Of a stretch of DNA of 64,000 nucleotides, positions 12,078-24,179 are shown piece after piece. This DNA comes from Dallia pectoralis (Eukaryota; Chordata; Actinopteri; Esociformes; Umbridae), in contig CM055745.1 in assembly GCA_029465975.1 (NCBI GenBank), positions 7,708,252 through 7,772,251 on the forward strand, in the 5' to 3' direction. Position numbers and translations under genes: made by a program. Within the stretch, counting starts at the first letter, position 1, and every line of letters starts with the position of its first letter. The notes below the pieces were generated by a model. The model ran no database searches, was not told the origin of the DNA, and saw nothing but the letters and a program-made list of their open reading frames with translations.

Positions 12078-12313
12078 CTTCTGTAGCAAGTACTTTCACT
12101 TCACTCCCTTAGTTAGGGGTATGGTGTAAAGGTAGATCTCTGTAGCAAGTACTTTCACTTCACTCTCTTAATTAGGGGTATAGTGTAAAGATAGTCCTCT
12201 GTAGCAAATACGTTAACTTCATTCCCTTAATTAGGGGTATAGTGTAAAGGTAGATCTTTGTAGCAAATACGTTAACTTCACTCCCTTAATTAGGGGTATA
12301 GTGTAAAGGTACA
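12078..12313. repeat. 59-bp tandem repeat, four copies
   Basis: The landmark CTGTAGCAA (last copy TTGTAGCAA) occurs at 12081, 12140, 12199 and 12258, an exact 59-bp period. Each copy also holds a TTAGGGGTATNGTGTAAAGG block. The copies have diverged by several substitutions. Confidence 0.9.
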
Positions 12314-12970
12314 TATTTTTCCCAGTCCAACATGCATCCATTTTTCGTAATATAAGTAATATAACAGAACCCCAGAAGGTAAAGCCGGGAACATCACTGC
12401 TCAGAATGGATGTTAAAGAGACATTACTAATTAGTCTCAGCTGTACGAAACCAGCAGAGACGTGCGCTGTGTCGTCACTGCCGTTCACTTACGCTCGCTG
12501 TGGTTCACGTGGACCCTGGCTTCCGTACCACAGACTTGTGTTCTACTGCTGATATCTACTAATGGAGTGGGCCTTTCCATTAACACTGAGAAGAAAATCG
12601 AAACCCATTTAGTGGGTTTTGATTGTGCTGGATGTTGACATGCTAATGCGATAATAAGGCTATAAGAATGACCAAGTTTTTCAGACACATGCTGACAGTG
12701 TTGACAACGTGCACGGTGGTACATGTAACTCGTGGGGCTGAAAGCAAAGATAAACGAAATCAACACAACCGATGTTATACTGACAGAAGAGGACACCAAA
12801 GAAAAGAAATCAAGGGTATCATGACCTTAGGAGAATGGTTGTGTGTGGGGAGGTAGAGAGTCGCTATGGAAATGTCTGTTGATGAACTGTGAAGCATCGT
12901 TGGTGATGGTGCTGGAGGCAAGGGCTCGTGATGAGGAAGATAGTGAGTATTCTATGAGCTGGGTTCTTGT
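12314..12970. other. No recognised feature
   Basis: Unique-looking sequence with no supported gene. Its last bases are the left target duplication of the hAT MITE that follows. Confidence 0.5.
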
Positions 12971-13279
12971 TAGGGCTGCACAATTATGGCAAAAATGATA
13001 GCCTAATTATAGCCTAAGCTGCCCGGTGCAGTAAACAACTCTGATTGGCTCATAGAGGCGGGTGCAGGGAACAACTCTGATTGGCTCATAGAGGCGAGTG
13101 ATCAGACAGTGTTTCACGGAGCGCTAGATTGTCTTCGGAAAAAAATACTTTGATACGGAGCGTTCTATGAACGGAATTACGCATTTAAGAAATACAAATA
13201 ATCGCGATATCACCCAAATGTGATCGTGGCAAGCCAAAATCGTAATCGTGATTAAAATTTGATTAATCGTGCAGTCCTG
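12971..13279. mobile_element. Non-autonomous hAT element (MITE), 309 bp
   Basis: The left end reads TAGGGCTGCAC and the reverse complement of the right end reads CAGGACTGCAC, matching at 9 of 11 positions. A perfect 8-bp target duplication GTTCTTGT flanks it (12963-12970 and 13280-13287). Inside are alternating AATCG/CGATTA-rich ends typical of this fish hAT family, and two tandem copies of a block of about 40 bp containing AACAACTCTGATTGGCTCAT. It has no coding capacity. Confidence 0.9.
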
Positions 13280-14104
13280 GTTCTTGTTTGCGTGCGTTTC
13301 ATCAGAGCTTTCCGGGCCCTCAGTACACACCCTGTCTACCAGTTGCCCAGTAGCTTGGTTGCTGTGGACTGAAGTACTACAAGAGGATTAGTTGCAGTGG
13401 GACAAATACTCCCACTACTCTGTTGTTGTGCAGCCCAAAGGTGAAATGAAACATGACCCGGAGGTCCTAATCCTTGAAACCCACTCTTGATTGTGAAACC
13501 CAGATTTACTTGTATTCACTCTGGATATATCCATGGCGACCGTAGTGTTTCCACTTACGTATTTGTGGCTAATCAACAAAAGAGGGTTTCAAGTAATTGG
13601 GAACTTAAACTTACATGACATGCAAAACAGAATCACTGAACATATCAGAGTACTTTTGCAAATTCTGGTGCTACTGCATGTGTTGCTAGATTAACCATCG
13701 ATTTGAAATGTTGATTGTGAGAAATGTGATTTGAGCACAGTAAAACCTCATAATATATTGGATAACCCGGTAAGCTCACTGCGTAAGAAGTACTATGTTT
13801 GTGTATTTCTGTGTGTGTTTTTGTATGTGTGTGTGTGTGTGTGCTTGTGTGTTTTGAAGTTCAACACACACCCATGTTTCCTTCAACCGGCATATATCTA
13901 AAAGAAGCGCATTGCCTAGTTAAATATTACAAGAATGTCTGGAAGATGCTTTTCAATACCAGCAACAGTAGTGGCTAAATACTGATTAATTCAGCTGCTT
14001 TGGTAGGTAGGTAATTCTAATGAATGTATATTGTATTGATATATTGTACATGTTAAGTAGCATGTAGGAAACCCTGTGGACGTGTCCAAAAACACTGATT
14101 CGGG
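13280..14104. other. No recognised gene; TG microsatellite
   Basis: Unique-looking sequence. An imperfect (TG)n run lies at about 13800-13852. Confidence 0.5.
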
Positions 14105-14415
14105 TTGAATGGCAGTACTGTCGTTATTGGACTTTAGTACTGCGTTTGACACCATAGACCCTACAATACTGATAGACAGACTAGGAAAATTGGTTGGTTG
14201 ACATGTGGAGTTCCAAAAGGTTCTATCCTGGGGCCTTTTTTATACAACATGCATATGCCACTATTAGGCAAAATCTTGTCAATCAACAAAATTGCTTATG
14301 CAAATTATGCAGACGTCACCCAAATGCATATAGCTCTCCCACCTAGTGACTATGGTCCTACAGACTTAACCGGGTCAGGGCTAGGAAATGCCCAGAGTGT
14401 GTGTAAACACATTGT
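14105..14415 (+). pseudogene. LINE (L2-like) reverse transcriptase fragment
   Basis: The plus strand encodes two recognisable pieces of a non-LTR reverse transcriptase. The first is near 14110-14180, with LLDFSTAFDTIDP, the catalytic-aspartate motif A region. The second starts at 14198, with TCGVPKGSILGPFLYN, and continues to ANYADVTQMHIALPPSDY, which is motif C with the second Asp of the usual YADDTQ replaced by Val. The stretch that normally joins the two pieces is deleted, and the frames differ. The endonuclease domain and 3' tail are absent. The fragment is therefore an old, internally deleted L2/CR1-group copy with no activity. Confidence 0.8.
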
Positions 14416-15045
14416 TATTAAAGGCCTGAAACAAGGATGTGACCTCTGGGTAGCGGTGCATCTTACTTCAGGTCGATGGCGCAGTCACAGGACTGCTGAC
14501 GAGGCAGCCGGGTGGCCTGTGTCTTCATGAGGTCCCAGAACTTTTCTGGGATTGTCATGTGGGCGGTACCCTATATTGACATTTGGTGGACTCCTCCCTC
14601 AGCAGCCCTGCGACCAACTCAGACTGACTTGTCCCAACCGGTCCTAACGAGTGTGGCCACAGTCAGCGGAGGTGAAGTTAGGCCCGCGGCGACAGACTAG
14701 TGTCCTGTTGGTGAAATTCCCTGCCAGCCCAGAATATATAAAAGTAAGATTTACTAATAAAAGACTCTGCAAACAACGTCTTTAGGTCGGTACAAAATAT
14801 GAAAATAAAGCAACAGGCATGAACACACTCACAGAGATGACGGGACAATTTCCCACAATGACAGTCGCCAACAGTAGATCCGATATAGACTGGGGTAATG
14901 ATGGAGTGATGAGGCGCAGGTGCGAGTAACGATGAGTAATGTGTCGTGACTGGAGTGCTCACCTGGTGCAGACAGTCGGGAGAACGGATAACGGGGGGCT
15001 TAATAGCTTGCAACAGGGATTAAAGAGGCAATAACACTGTCCTTC
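14416..15045. other. No recognised feature
   Basis: No supported gene or repeat. Open frames on both strands are short and overlapping. Confidence 0.45.
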
Positions 15046-15455
15046 TTTAGACTAGTCCAGTATCTGGAGCATCAGCATTTGTGGGTTCAATTGTGACCTC
15101 AAAATGTCTCGAAACAAATAACTTCCTTCTGGAACTCGGTACATGAGTCTTGTTCTCAGAAATTAACCGATCCATGTGAGATATGCCAAGAAAATGAAGA
15201 TCTTGTACAAGGAGGTGTACTACTCCCTTCACAGAACAGGGCTAACTGGCTCCAACCAGAACATAAAAAGGAGTGGGAGGCCCTGGTGCACAACTGAGCA
15301 AGAGGACAAATACATTGAAGTGTCTAGTAAGAAACCGATGCCTCACAAGTCTAACCTGGTAGCTTCATTAATTAGTTCCTGCGAAGACCACTCTCAATGT
15401 AGACAGTGACCCGGTGGCTCCAGGAGGCTGGCCTTCAAGTCAGAGAAAATTAGAG
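15046..15455 (+). pseudogene. Tc1-like transposase, N-terminal fragment
   Basis: The plus strand encodes the DNA-binding half of a Tc1-family transposase. After a decayed start near 15104, the frame from 15176 reads YAKKMKILYKEVYYSLHRTG, a helix-turn-helix, then SNQNIKRSGRPWCTTEQEDK, the GRPR-type AT-hook linker with the second Arg changed to Trp. A second HTH follows in broken frame to about 15455. The catalytic DDE part is missing, and so are both terminal inverted repeats. It is a dead 5' fragment. Upstream bases (CAGTATCTGGAGCATCAGCA at about 15058) match what I recall of the leader in salmonid copies of this family. Confidence 0.8.
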
Positions 15456-15959
15456 CTTTAAGACAGACGTATTGCTCGTTATTGTTGTCTTTTATTCTCT
15501 ATTGAGTTCGTTATTCAATGCAATTTTGTCCTCGAAATAATAAATTATAGAAAGAGCTTCATGGATCGTGTTTGACGAAGCCACTAACACCTAAACTGTT
15601 TGCCAAAACAGACTCGGTGACGTACTTGCTAACAACGTCAGTATAAACAAACACAACTAAAATGCCGCGCAAATCTTTTCTTTACCCTGCTGATGGAACC
15701 AGAGTGGAAAGCCACAGCTTGCAGTACGAACTCGACAACAAAACAGTCTGAGAGTCAGCCAAGTGAAACAGTAAATACAGGGACACCTAGAGAACCGGAT
15801 GTGTTTACGGCCTTGGTGGGCATTTTTTTTATTAACACTCAGAGGGCAGTAGGTAAATGAGTAATCAACGACATGGTAATGCGGAAGCAGCGTCATCCTT
15901 GGGACGTCCTCCCAGTGGCAGTTTGGACGGTGCTTTTCCCCTCTGTCCTAGTTCCCAAG

Positions 15960-16190
15960 TCAGCATTCCACAGTTAGGGCATCAAGGTTTGGAGACGCTC
16001 TTCTGCCCTCTACAACCTCCTCGTAGTCCTGTTCAGCTACAGGTTCCGACGCTAATGCATCAATCTCCCCAAGCTTCTCTCTCCGAAACCCTTTGGGTTT
16101 ACAGACAGGAAATAACCTCCCAGCCTTCTTCCTTGGGCTGTGTTTGTGCGATAGTGATGAAGCATCGTCACCTGAATGTCTGTTGGTAAA
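15960..16190 (-). CDS. Coding-like segment, unidentified
   Basis: On the minus strand, about 75 codons read without a stop to 15960, starting near HSGDDASSLSHKHSPRKK and ending with SPNLDALTVEC. The segment is rich in charged residues: basic in the first third, acidic in the middle with AEQDYEEVVEG. That composition is less biased than the low-complexity frame upstream of it, which comes from the CA-type repeat. A weak acceptor-like CCAACAG precedes it at about 16190. I do not recognise the protein. It may be an exon, a fragment of a transposon gene, or chance. Confidence 0.2.
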   Translation of the reverse strand, partial: FTNRHSGDDASSLSHKHSPRKKAGRLFPVCKPKGFRREKLGEIDALASEPVAEQDYEEVVEGRRASPNLDALTVEC

Positions 16191-16255
16191 CATTTCTGAA
16201 TGGATAAATAGTCGATACACCCTTGCACTCATTGTGACAATTAAATAGCTGCACA

Positions 16256-16335
16256 GGCACACCAACATACACACAAACACACACACAAACATACACACAA
16301 ACACACACACAAACATACACACAAACACACACCTG
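16256..16335. repeat. Compound ACAC/AAAC microsatellite
   Basis: A degenerate CA-rich repeat with ACACACAAACATACACACAA phrases. It accounts for the Cys/Val-rich frames on the opposite strand. Confidence 0.9.
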
Positions 16336-18660
16336 CACAAACGCACAGCACAAACCACCATGGACCACTTTGAGTACTGTAGTAAACCTTTTCAGACGTA
16401 TCAATTCATCACAGTCTAGCAGTGAAATGGCCTATGGATGATAATGTGCAGGTAGACAAAGGAAGCAGCCTCATCCGGCACTCCCACTGCCCCACCCCGT
16501 CGCCGTGACGACAGACAACCCCAAATGAAACCACTGTTCACACTCCAAGCACACTGACACACGGTCGGTCCAAAGGCCCTTGCAAAAAACAACCGTCCCT
16601 TCGGAGGTCCTGAACACTCACAGACGGTTGAATTGTCACCCAGGTCATGGCACACTGACAAGGATGCACAATAGATGATCAGTCAATGATGGTCGACGGG
16701 CCCATCTATCCTTGTCGCCCCTACCCGCGGTAGACAGAGATTCCTCCGGGTTGTTGAGTGACTTTCCCTTCCTGGCTCTTGTGAGGGTTGATGAGGGATG
16801 TTGTTGAGGAAGGGGGGGGGGATTCGACAAGAGAAAGCTCGCGCAACTCCGGTTGAACCCCACAGCCTGGGAGGGACATGCTACAGTAGCAACAGTCACA
16901 CCGGAAAGATCATCGTGCACCAGATTAGTGCTCACTTATAGGGGAGGTGGGCTAGTGAACTGTTGACTGGTATCATTGGTCACTGCGCTTAAAACCCAGA
17001 GACTACTGTCAGCTCCCAGATCTAACGCCTAGCCTTCAACTCAGTGGGGAAATAAAGTAGCTGAGCTACTCGGCACTCATTTGAATAACAAATATATCAT
17101 TTCCATTGGATGTTGTTAAATGGGAAAGAAATGTGAAAGCCACTGCTGATTACTTTGGGTGTCTAATCCCCTCTCAATGCCACTGGGTGGGCTATTTGCA
17201 TAAGCCAAATGCCCCTCTTAAGCAATGACATGCCTTAACTGGTCGCCCTTTTGGGAGATTTCATGTCGATATGTCCATCTTGTGAGATTATGGGAAATTT
17301 AGCGAAAGTGTTTAAAGCACTAGAACAGGCTAATGCTAAAACTGCTTACCGAACCGCAGCGGTTAAGCGCGGTCAAACTCAACACACGTCTAAATGTTTC
17401 AACCGCAGTTGGACCTAGCAGTTGGAGCCATAAATGAATGTATACATAAGTCGAACACAGTCTCTGGAACATTAGCATTTTAATAGTTTTGTTCTTGACA
17501 TTAATGTTGTTTCCATCTAAAGGTAAACGTAATGGCTAACCGTGTGTATGGAAATGCTCCATAGCAGAAAAGGCACATTTCAGTCATTGCGAATCATATA
17601 TTTGCGTGCGTTGTACACATTTCCAAGTTCTAAACATTTTTATAAAATTATTAAAATGTCTTAATATGATTAAACATTTCAGCAAATGGGAATTTAAGAC
17701 ATTAAATGGCAAGTACATTTTAGTAAACTTTCCTGGAAGTGGTTTCAATTAGGCTAGTCATTATCACAAAATAGAAAACACAATTGCGTACATAAATGAA
17801 TACAGTGTGGGACCTTAGTGGCCACCCAGGAAGAAGTCAGATCTAAAGTTACCTCTCCTGACAGGTGTAGATCAGGTACGCTTTATTAACTGCAGCTGAC
17901 CCTAGCGGCCCTAATGCCTAGTTTCCACTTGTGGGGCGGCAATGTTTTACTCGAAAGTACAATTTTTTTTGCATTGACACAGACTGGTGCTAGTTGGCTA
18001 GTTTGCTATTTGGCCAGTTGGTCTAGTAGCTTGACTCCTTCCTGGGGCCAACATGGGGCCCCTGAGCATTTTGACGGGTTTGAGGTTTGGTGTGTGACAC
18101 AGGTGGAAAGAGGATGTGTAATGGTGTTTGTTTTCACGAGAAAGGTATGTACAAATGTTTGGACAATATTGGAATAGTAGACAACAGGACACAGGCAAGG
18201 ATAAACTGGAAGTGTTTGTTGTCGATCGTGATCGTGTTTAGTTAATACGTCGTCAATTAAGGTAGTGTAGCGATGTGATCGTTTCTCAAGTTAAACAAAG
18301 GGATTTTCTGGATTCGAATGAAAACCACATTGTAGGTGGCTCGATCTTACACTCAAACACAGTCTCTTTGTTGTAGAGTGCTTGCTTCTGTTTGTATAAA
18401 TAGTAACTTTCCATTTAAAGATAACATGTAATCTGAGCACGTGGGATGGTTCCATATTATTAAAAAAGTAATTACTGATCTTCTGAGGCTCACTCATCTA
18501 AATAATATAAATGATGTATATATATATTGATATTCTGGCCTTATTAAATTGTGCAAATGGGCAAATAATGCAGACCTTGTAAAGTTTGCTTCCCACACCA
18601 AGTGCCTTTGTGACACCAAACCTGTCCAGAAAACTCAGATCTCAGCAAAAAACACTGGTG
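16336..18660. other. No recognised feature
   Basis: About 2.3 kb of unique-looking sequence with a G-run near 16811. No convincing coding, RNA or transposon signal was found. Confidence 0.5.
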
Positions 18661-18880
18661 TCACACTTGTATGGGCACTGGTATGGCCACTGGTATGGGC
18701 ACTGGTATGGGCACTGGCACTGGTATGGGCACTGGTGTCACACTGGTATGGGCACTGGTATGGCCACTGGTATGGGCACTGGTATGGGCACTGGTATGGC
18801 CACTGGTATGGGCACTGGTATGGGCACTGGTATGGCCACTGGCACTGGTATGTGCACTTGTATGGGCATCCTGTCTGTGA
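18661..18880. repeat. 12-bp minisatellite (GGTATGGGCACT)
   Basis: About 17 copies of GGTATGGGCACT with GGTATGGCCACT variants and some 6-bp units. The Trp/Gly/Met-rich frames on both strands are products of this repeat. Confidence 0.93.
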
Positions 18881-20392
18881 CTCTTATTTAAAACTGTCTG
18901 ACTGGTCAGTGCCTGGGACACAGTCTGCCCATCGCACGTTTCAGAAATGTGTTCTGCAAATTCTGAAATATAATCTGTGATATTCTTTCTGCATCTTTAA
19001 CAGAATCACCCATGATAATGTCACGTCTGATAGTCCTTAATCCTCAGCATTCTATTAACAAGGGGTCTTTACCCTGACACCTATAACGCACTGTGCAAAA
19101 CATGGTGCCATGTCAGTGTCCAACGGTAGTGTACCTCCTCATCCTAACCCTGTGATATTCTCGCCTATAGGCTGGCCTGCATGTACACCGTCCGTATTCC
19201 AGTGAGCCTGGAGGTATGAGCTGTGCAGTAAACCATGGGTTCAACCAGAGTGGAGCAGGACACGCTGTTACCGCTGGAAATAAAACAGACCAGTCGCTTC
19301 CTGCAGGGTCAAACCCACGGCTGTCATTAAGTCATTATGCGCTAATTAGCCCTATGTGTTTGAGCAGGAAAAGGAGGACGACGATGGTGCTTCAGTAAAC
19401 TACAGGCGGACGCACTCAGCTCACAGTACGCAACTGCATAAGTCCAGTGTATTAAACATGTGTGTGTGTTATTTGATAACATGTGATGTTGCCTATGTGC
19501 ATAGTCTTGGCATAGTGATTACTAATATTGCTTTAGGGGTTATTAGATTTTGTCACTCAACTTTAAGTGTAGACAGTGAAGTGAGAGATGCCCGTAGCAC
19601 TGCCTGGGTGAGTTTGAGGTTAACTCGCGGTTTAGTCAAGGTTCTGGGAGTAACATCCCGGTCACTGTCTCCAACAAGGACTTGCTGGGCGCATCCGTAA
19701 CCTAGCAACAGAGGGTCCATAAATCTCGGTGAAGAGGGAAACAGAATTTAGTCTAAATGAGAGGGAGAAAAGGACAGACAGCCCCTGGGAGCACGGGGCC
19801 TTCTCAAACAAAACACTCCTCTCCTCCTCTTCTCGCCACTCCGCAGGACAAACACTGCCTCCATTCTGTCTGTGCTGAGCAAACAGCAATAAAACGGGGC
19901 CAGACCCACAGAGCGTGGAGAGGAGAACCTCACAGACAGCTCAGAGAGGCACGCAGGGAGAAATTCTCCTCACTGGAGCAACTACTGTATGCCTCTGTAC
20001 CTTCCCTCTATCCCTGCTCGGTTCTGCCCTACTACACATTATTCATATAAATCTAAAACTCACAACCCTGATCGTGTGTGCCATAGATAATCACACTTAA
20101 AATGTCTGAAGCTTTTACACAAAGTTCGGAATTGCCAAAAAACTTTATGCCCGAGGTAATGGATCCTAACCACGTTCAGATTTGAATGTATACCTCTTTT
20201 CGACAGTTTATCTAAAACACGAAGTGTCATAAGCTTGCAAATGTGGAAGCCTCAGTCGCTCTACAGTGTGGTTCATCGACAATTTGCTCGAACTCGTTTT
20301 TGTCCACTCATGGATGTCGACAATTGTATAAAGTAGATAATAACATTATGCTCGTAAGAGTTTTGTGCAAGATAAAAGTGAACATAGACTTC
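18881..20392. other. No recognised feature
   Basis: Unique-looking sequence. Short open frames near 19216-19700 lack domains and splice context. Confidence 0.5.
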
Positions 20393-20496
20393 AGAATCAG
20401 TATCAGGTTTATTCGCCAAGTCTGTTTACACACCCAAGGAATTTGTTCTGACACCAAGATGCAACATTTAAAACACACACAGCAACCCAGGTAGTG
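20393..20496 (-). mobile_element. LINE 3' end fragment (same family as 55848 and 57994)
   Basis: The plus strand reads TCAGAATCAGTATCAGGTTT, then ATTCGCCAAGTCTGTTTACA and a CAAGGAATTTGTTCTGAC block. The same text ends the LINE at 55848-56690, where the coding strand is minus, so this copy is also minus-oriented. Only about 100 bp of 3' untranslated region is present. Confidence 0.7.
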
Positions 20497-20517
20497 AACT
20501 GTTAATTAGTACTTAGC

Positions 20518-21165
20518 ATTCAAAATGCAGCAGCCCGCCTGATCTTCAATCTACCAAAGTTCTCCCACGTCACTCAGCTGTTCTGCACACTACACTGGCT
20601 CCCGGTCGAAGCATGCATCCACTACAAAACCATGGTGCTAGCCTATGGGGCAACAAGAGGAACCGCCCCCTCCTACATCCAGTCACTAATCAAGCCGTAC
20701 ACACCCACGCGAGCACTTCGTTCTGCCACCTCAGGCCTCTTGGTAGTGCCATCCCTACGGGAGGGCAACTCCCGATCTGCTCAGTCTAAATTGTTCTCCG
20801 TGCTTGCCCCGCAATGGTGGAACAACTCCACTCTGGCGATCAGATCATCGGACTCTCTACCAATCTTCAAAAAACGTCTAAAAACATTCCTCTTCAAACT
20901 GTACCTCCAGTAGCTCCACGAATGGAGCTCCACAACTCTCGCCTGTTCGAAACTTCACTACCGAATCATTCCTCTACAATTATCACCCATTCCTCCTCTC
21001 CTAGCACCCCTTCTATCTCTAGCACTTCCCCCTGCACCCACCCAGGAACAATGTACTTATTGCCTTTTTGATGTGTCTTTTAGCTATATGTGAAATGCCT
21101 GCACTTATTGTAAGTCGCTCTGGATAAGAGCGTCTGCTAAATGTGCAAAATGTAAATGTAGTACC
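20518..21165 (+). mobile_element. 5'-truncated L2 LINE, C-terminal ORF2 plus 3' tail
   Basis: A frame stays open from 20518 to a TAG at 20911-20913, about 131 codons. It encodes the C-terminal end of an L2-type ORF2: IQNAAARLIFNLPKFSHVTQ, HWLPVEACIHYKTMVLAY, then FKKRLKTFLFKLYLQ just before the stop. The 3' untranslated region finishes with the signature fish L2 tail TAAGTCGCTCTGGATAAGAG and GCGTCTGCTAAATG (about 21111-21145), then short ATGTAAATG-like repeats. That tail is known to be shared with SINEs that use L2 enzymes. The 5' end is truncated, as expected from incomplete target-primed reverse transcription. The open frame is free of stops, so this copy is fairly young, but it lacks reverse transcriptase and endonuclease domains. 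Confidence 0.9.
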
Positions 21166-21561
21166 TAAAGTATATATTAAATATTTAAGGCACATTTTGT
21201 GTGCCTTAAAATAACATCTAATCAACCATAAATGCCGTATAGACATTGTTAATGTTGCAATCGACTATAGTAGCTGGATAGCAGAATTTTAATGGAATAT
21301 CTACAGTCAATCAAAAGTTCACATAGATTACTTAGTTTGCTGAAGCCCTAATATCTCTAGCAAAAACAATCAATCTCAGACCAAAGGTGGAAAGTTCTTA
21401 TCACACAGGGGGATCTTTAACCCTACGGCTTCTGAACTTTGGCTTAGATCAATTCCCTCGACTCTGACAGGTTGTCAGTGTTCAGGAAGGAGTTGTTATG
21501 AACCCAAATTGCTTAATGTCCCAGCATTTTTTTTAACTGGCAGCAATTGCACCTTACAATG
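21166..21561. other. No recognised feature
   Basis: AT-rich unique-looking sequence between the L2 tail and a SINE. Confidence 0.5.
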
Positions 21562-21712
21562 GAGTAGCTGGAAGCTCAGTGGTAGAGTGCATGCTTTGTG
21601 TGTATGACATCCTGGGTTCAAATCCCTTCTGTTCCCCGGGTCGCCGTTACAAATGAGAATTTGTTCTCAATCGGCCTACCTGGTTAGATAAAGGTTAAGT
21701 TAAAAAACAAAC
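21562..21712 (+). mobile_element. tRNA-derived SINE
   Basis: The head resembles a tRNA gene, with a pol III A box in AAGCTCAGTGGTAGAGTGCA (21572-21591) and a B box GGTTCAAATCC (about 21615-21625). A conserved SINE body follows with GAGAATTTGTTCTCAATCGG and CTACCTGGTTAGATAAAGGT, ending in an A-rich tail near 21708. I read it as a SINE and not a tRNA gene because no acceptor stem can be paired. Confidence 0.78.
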
Positions 21713-23239
21713 ATGGTACGGCATGACTGAGAATAATGTAAATACAAAGGCGTGAGTGATTCTGATGTCATTATAAGGACGACAACAGAGACACATGTGC
21801 AACTATCCCATCCACACAATTACAATATTACACACAAACATCATGGTACGACCACAGATTACAGGCCACTTCCCTGGTAATGACTAGTGCCCAAAAACCA
21901 AGCAATTTCCTCGATGACGCGTTAGCATTCCAGAGCGTTAGGTTCAGCGTGGAATTCAGGATTCTCTCTTTTGTTGGAAGTGTTTGTATATACAGTACCT
22001 TTCAAGAAGTTAAACACATATTTGTGATTCCTCAGATAAGAGATTACCCATTACTTTGTGTACTGCTGGAAGAAAAAAAAAAAAGAGGTTTATGTGTATG
22101 TGTGAGGCCTGTCGCTGTGGAAACCCAGCAACCAGCCCTCCTACAACGGAACGCTAAGGAACTCTACAGAACTCTACGGAACTCTACAGAACTCCACGGA
22201 ACTCTACGGAACTCTATGGAACACAAGCTGAACCAACTGACATCACACTGAAATACTGATACACCATGCTGAATGTGGCTCAGGAAACATTAAGAATTAT
22301 AAGCCATATCCAACATTGCCAAATAAAACGTAGAATACTTCATATTTATACTATTTGTCCTTCATTCCAAACACAGATAGACACGACAAGGAGAATGAAA
22401 GCAGGACAACTGAGATTATACAAGCTAACATTCAGTGTGAAAGCTTTAGGATCTCTTACATATGCTAATTAAATTGGTGTGAGGTAGCCTGGATGCCCAG
22501 AGGCAGGTTGTGTCAGGAAAATTCACAAACAAATCCCTTTCCTCCTTTAGAAAATAAATTGTCAAAACGTGCAATCCGGACCTGGCCAGAATGAACCAGC
22601 CAGCCAGCTCTGTTTAAATGACCAAGCAAGTTTTACTTCCCACAGTCTCAACCTCTCAGAGCCAGAGGGGTGGGGCCACTATGAACAGAAGTGTGATGTC
22701 AGAATTCTAATCTATAATTAAAAATGTTTACATCAATGAGGATTTTTTTTTCTCGTTAATGATGAGCTAAACTGTTGACTTGGGCATGCCGAGGTTTTTG
22801 CAAATTTCCTGATTAATCGATTATCATTTCTGAGATTTCTGACGGCCAGCTTCATTTAGATCAACGCTCCGTTCTTCTTCATGTTGTCACACCCCCAAAA
22901 CAACCTCCAAAGGCGTCACCAGGGACGACACCCAAGATGTGGACGCATCGCAGAATATTAACATACATCGCAATGCAAAGGACATGCAACCAATATTAAC
23001 AATGATGACTTCATTCCACATTATTATGTCAAGAATAAACAGTTGGCGCTCGAAAGTACGCCGACTATGTACAAAAGGTGCTGTCATTTCTAAACGGTTC
23101 ATCTGGTATGTATATAAACACCACAAAATGAAAACTTACATTCTGCACTTTAATCTCTAAAAGTGCCTGAGTACGGAACCATAGTAACCAAAAAACGGTC
23201 ACTGTCCAATAAATGATCGAGCTCACTGTGTATATATTT
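21713..23239. other. No recognised gene; 10-bp tandem repeat inside
   Basis: Unique-looking sequence apart from a six-copy 10-bp repeat (AACTCTACGG and variants) at about 22160-22222. Confidence 0.5.
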
Positions 23240-23760
23240 TCAGACCCTTTATTCAGTACTTTGCAGAAGCGCCTAAGGCAGTGACCTCATTTTCCTGAGT
23301 ATGCCTTCACCAGCTTGGCAAACTGGAATTTGGGCGGTATCAAATTTTTTCTTATAAATACTGCCATGCGCTGTCAGATTGGATGATGAGCTTCAGGGAG
23401 CAGGGTGGAGTATTCAGGTCTCCTAACAGATGTTAAAAATGGGTTCAAGTTCAGGCTTTTGCTGAGCATCACAAGGAAAGTCACAGACGTGTCCTGAAGC
23501 CCCTCAAGTATTATCCTGGCTGTGTGCTCTGGTTGCCTCGTTGTCGGGATAAAAAATATATCTTTGCCCCAGTCTGAAGTCCTGTATTTCTTACCAGTCT
23601 CTCATGTCTTGCCTGATCACTTAGTTTTTCCAGACAACCAGTTCTAGGAACAGTCTTGGTTGTTCCAATTGTCTTTCATTTCACTAAAATGAAGACCATC
23701 GTACTCCTTGGTACTTTCAATGACATAGCATGTATTTATAACCTTCACCAAATACATGAC
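23240..23760 (-). mobile_element. Decayed Tc1-like transposon, internally deleted
   Basis: The plus strand starts with CAGACCCTTTATTCAGTACT and continues with text I recall from an abundant salmonid Tc1 family read in antisense (for example GGTTCAAGTTCAGGCTTTTG and CTTGGCTGTGTGC-like sequence). It then jumps to the CCAGTTCTAGGAACAGTCTT block. The middle of the transposase gene is deleted and the rest is full of small indels. It appears to be the same family as the fragment at 53835-54105. Confidence 0.65.
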
Positions 23761-24179
23761 CTAACCCAGCTCTATATATAATGACATTTATTTTCAATGT
23801 CAGATTGATTGTTATATCAGACGTAAGGGTAGTAAAACAGTACCATTGGGATTCATGTGCCAGTTTTACCAACATGAGCCAATATTGACCAGCAGTCATT
23901 GAATGAAATTGTACACTTTTGACCAAATTGACAATTACTGCACTTGCTTGGTACTAGTTTGCCGTTATTGGGTGTGGGAAAATATGTCATATCCTTTAGT
24001 AAACGTAAAGTACAGTTTGAATTGGAAGTTTACTCCTTAGCGAAATACACTGCTAAAATAACACTAAAATAACACATCCTAGAACTGAATGAATTAAATA
24101 ATCTTACTAAATAAAATTTTCTTTACATAGTTGAATAAGTTGACAACAAAACCACACAAAAATTATCAATGGAAATCAA
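23761..24179. other. No recognised feature
   Basis: AT-rich sequence between two Tc1 remnants. Ends of either element may extend into it. Confidence 0.45.

Noticed and set aside
21562..21640. tRNA gene
   Set aside because: A and B boxes are present but the stems do not pair, and the SINE body and tail follow.
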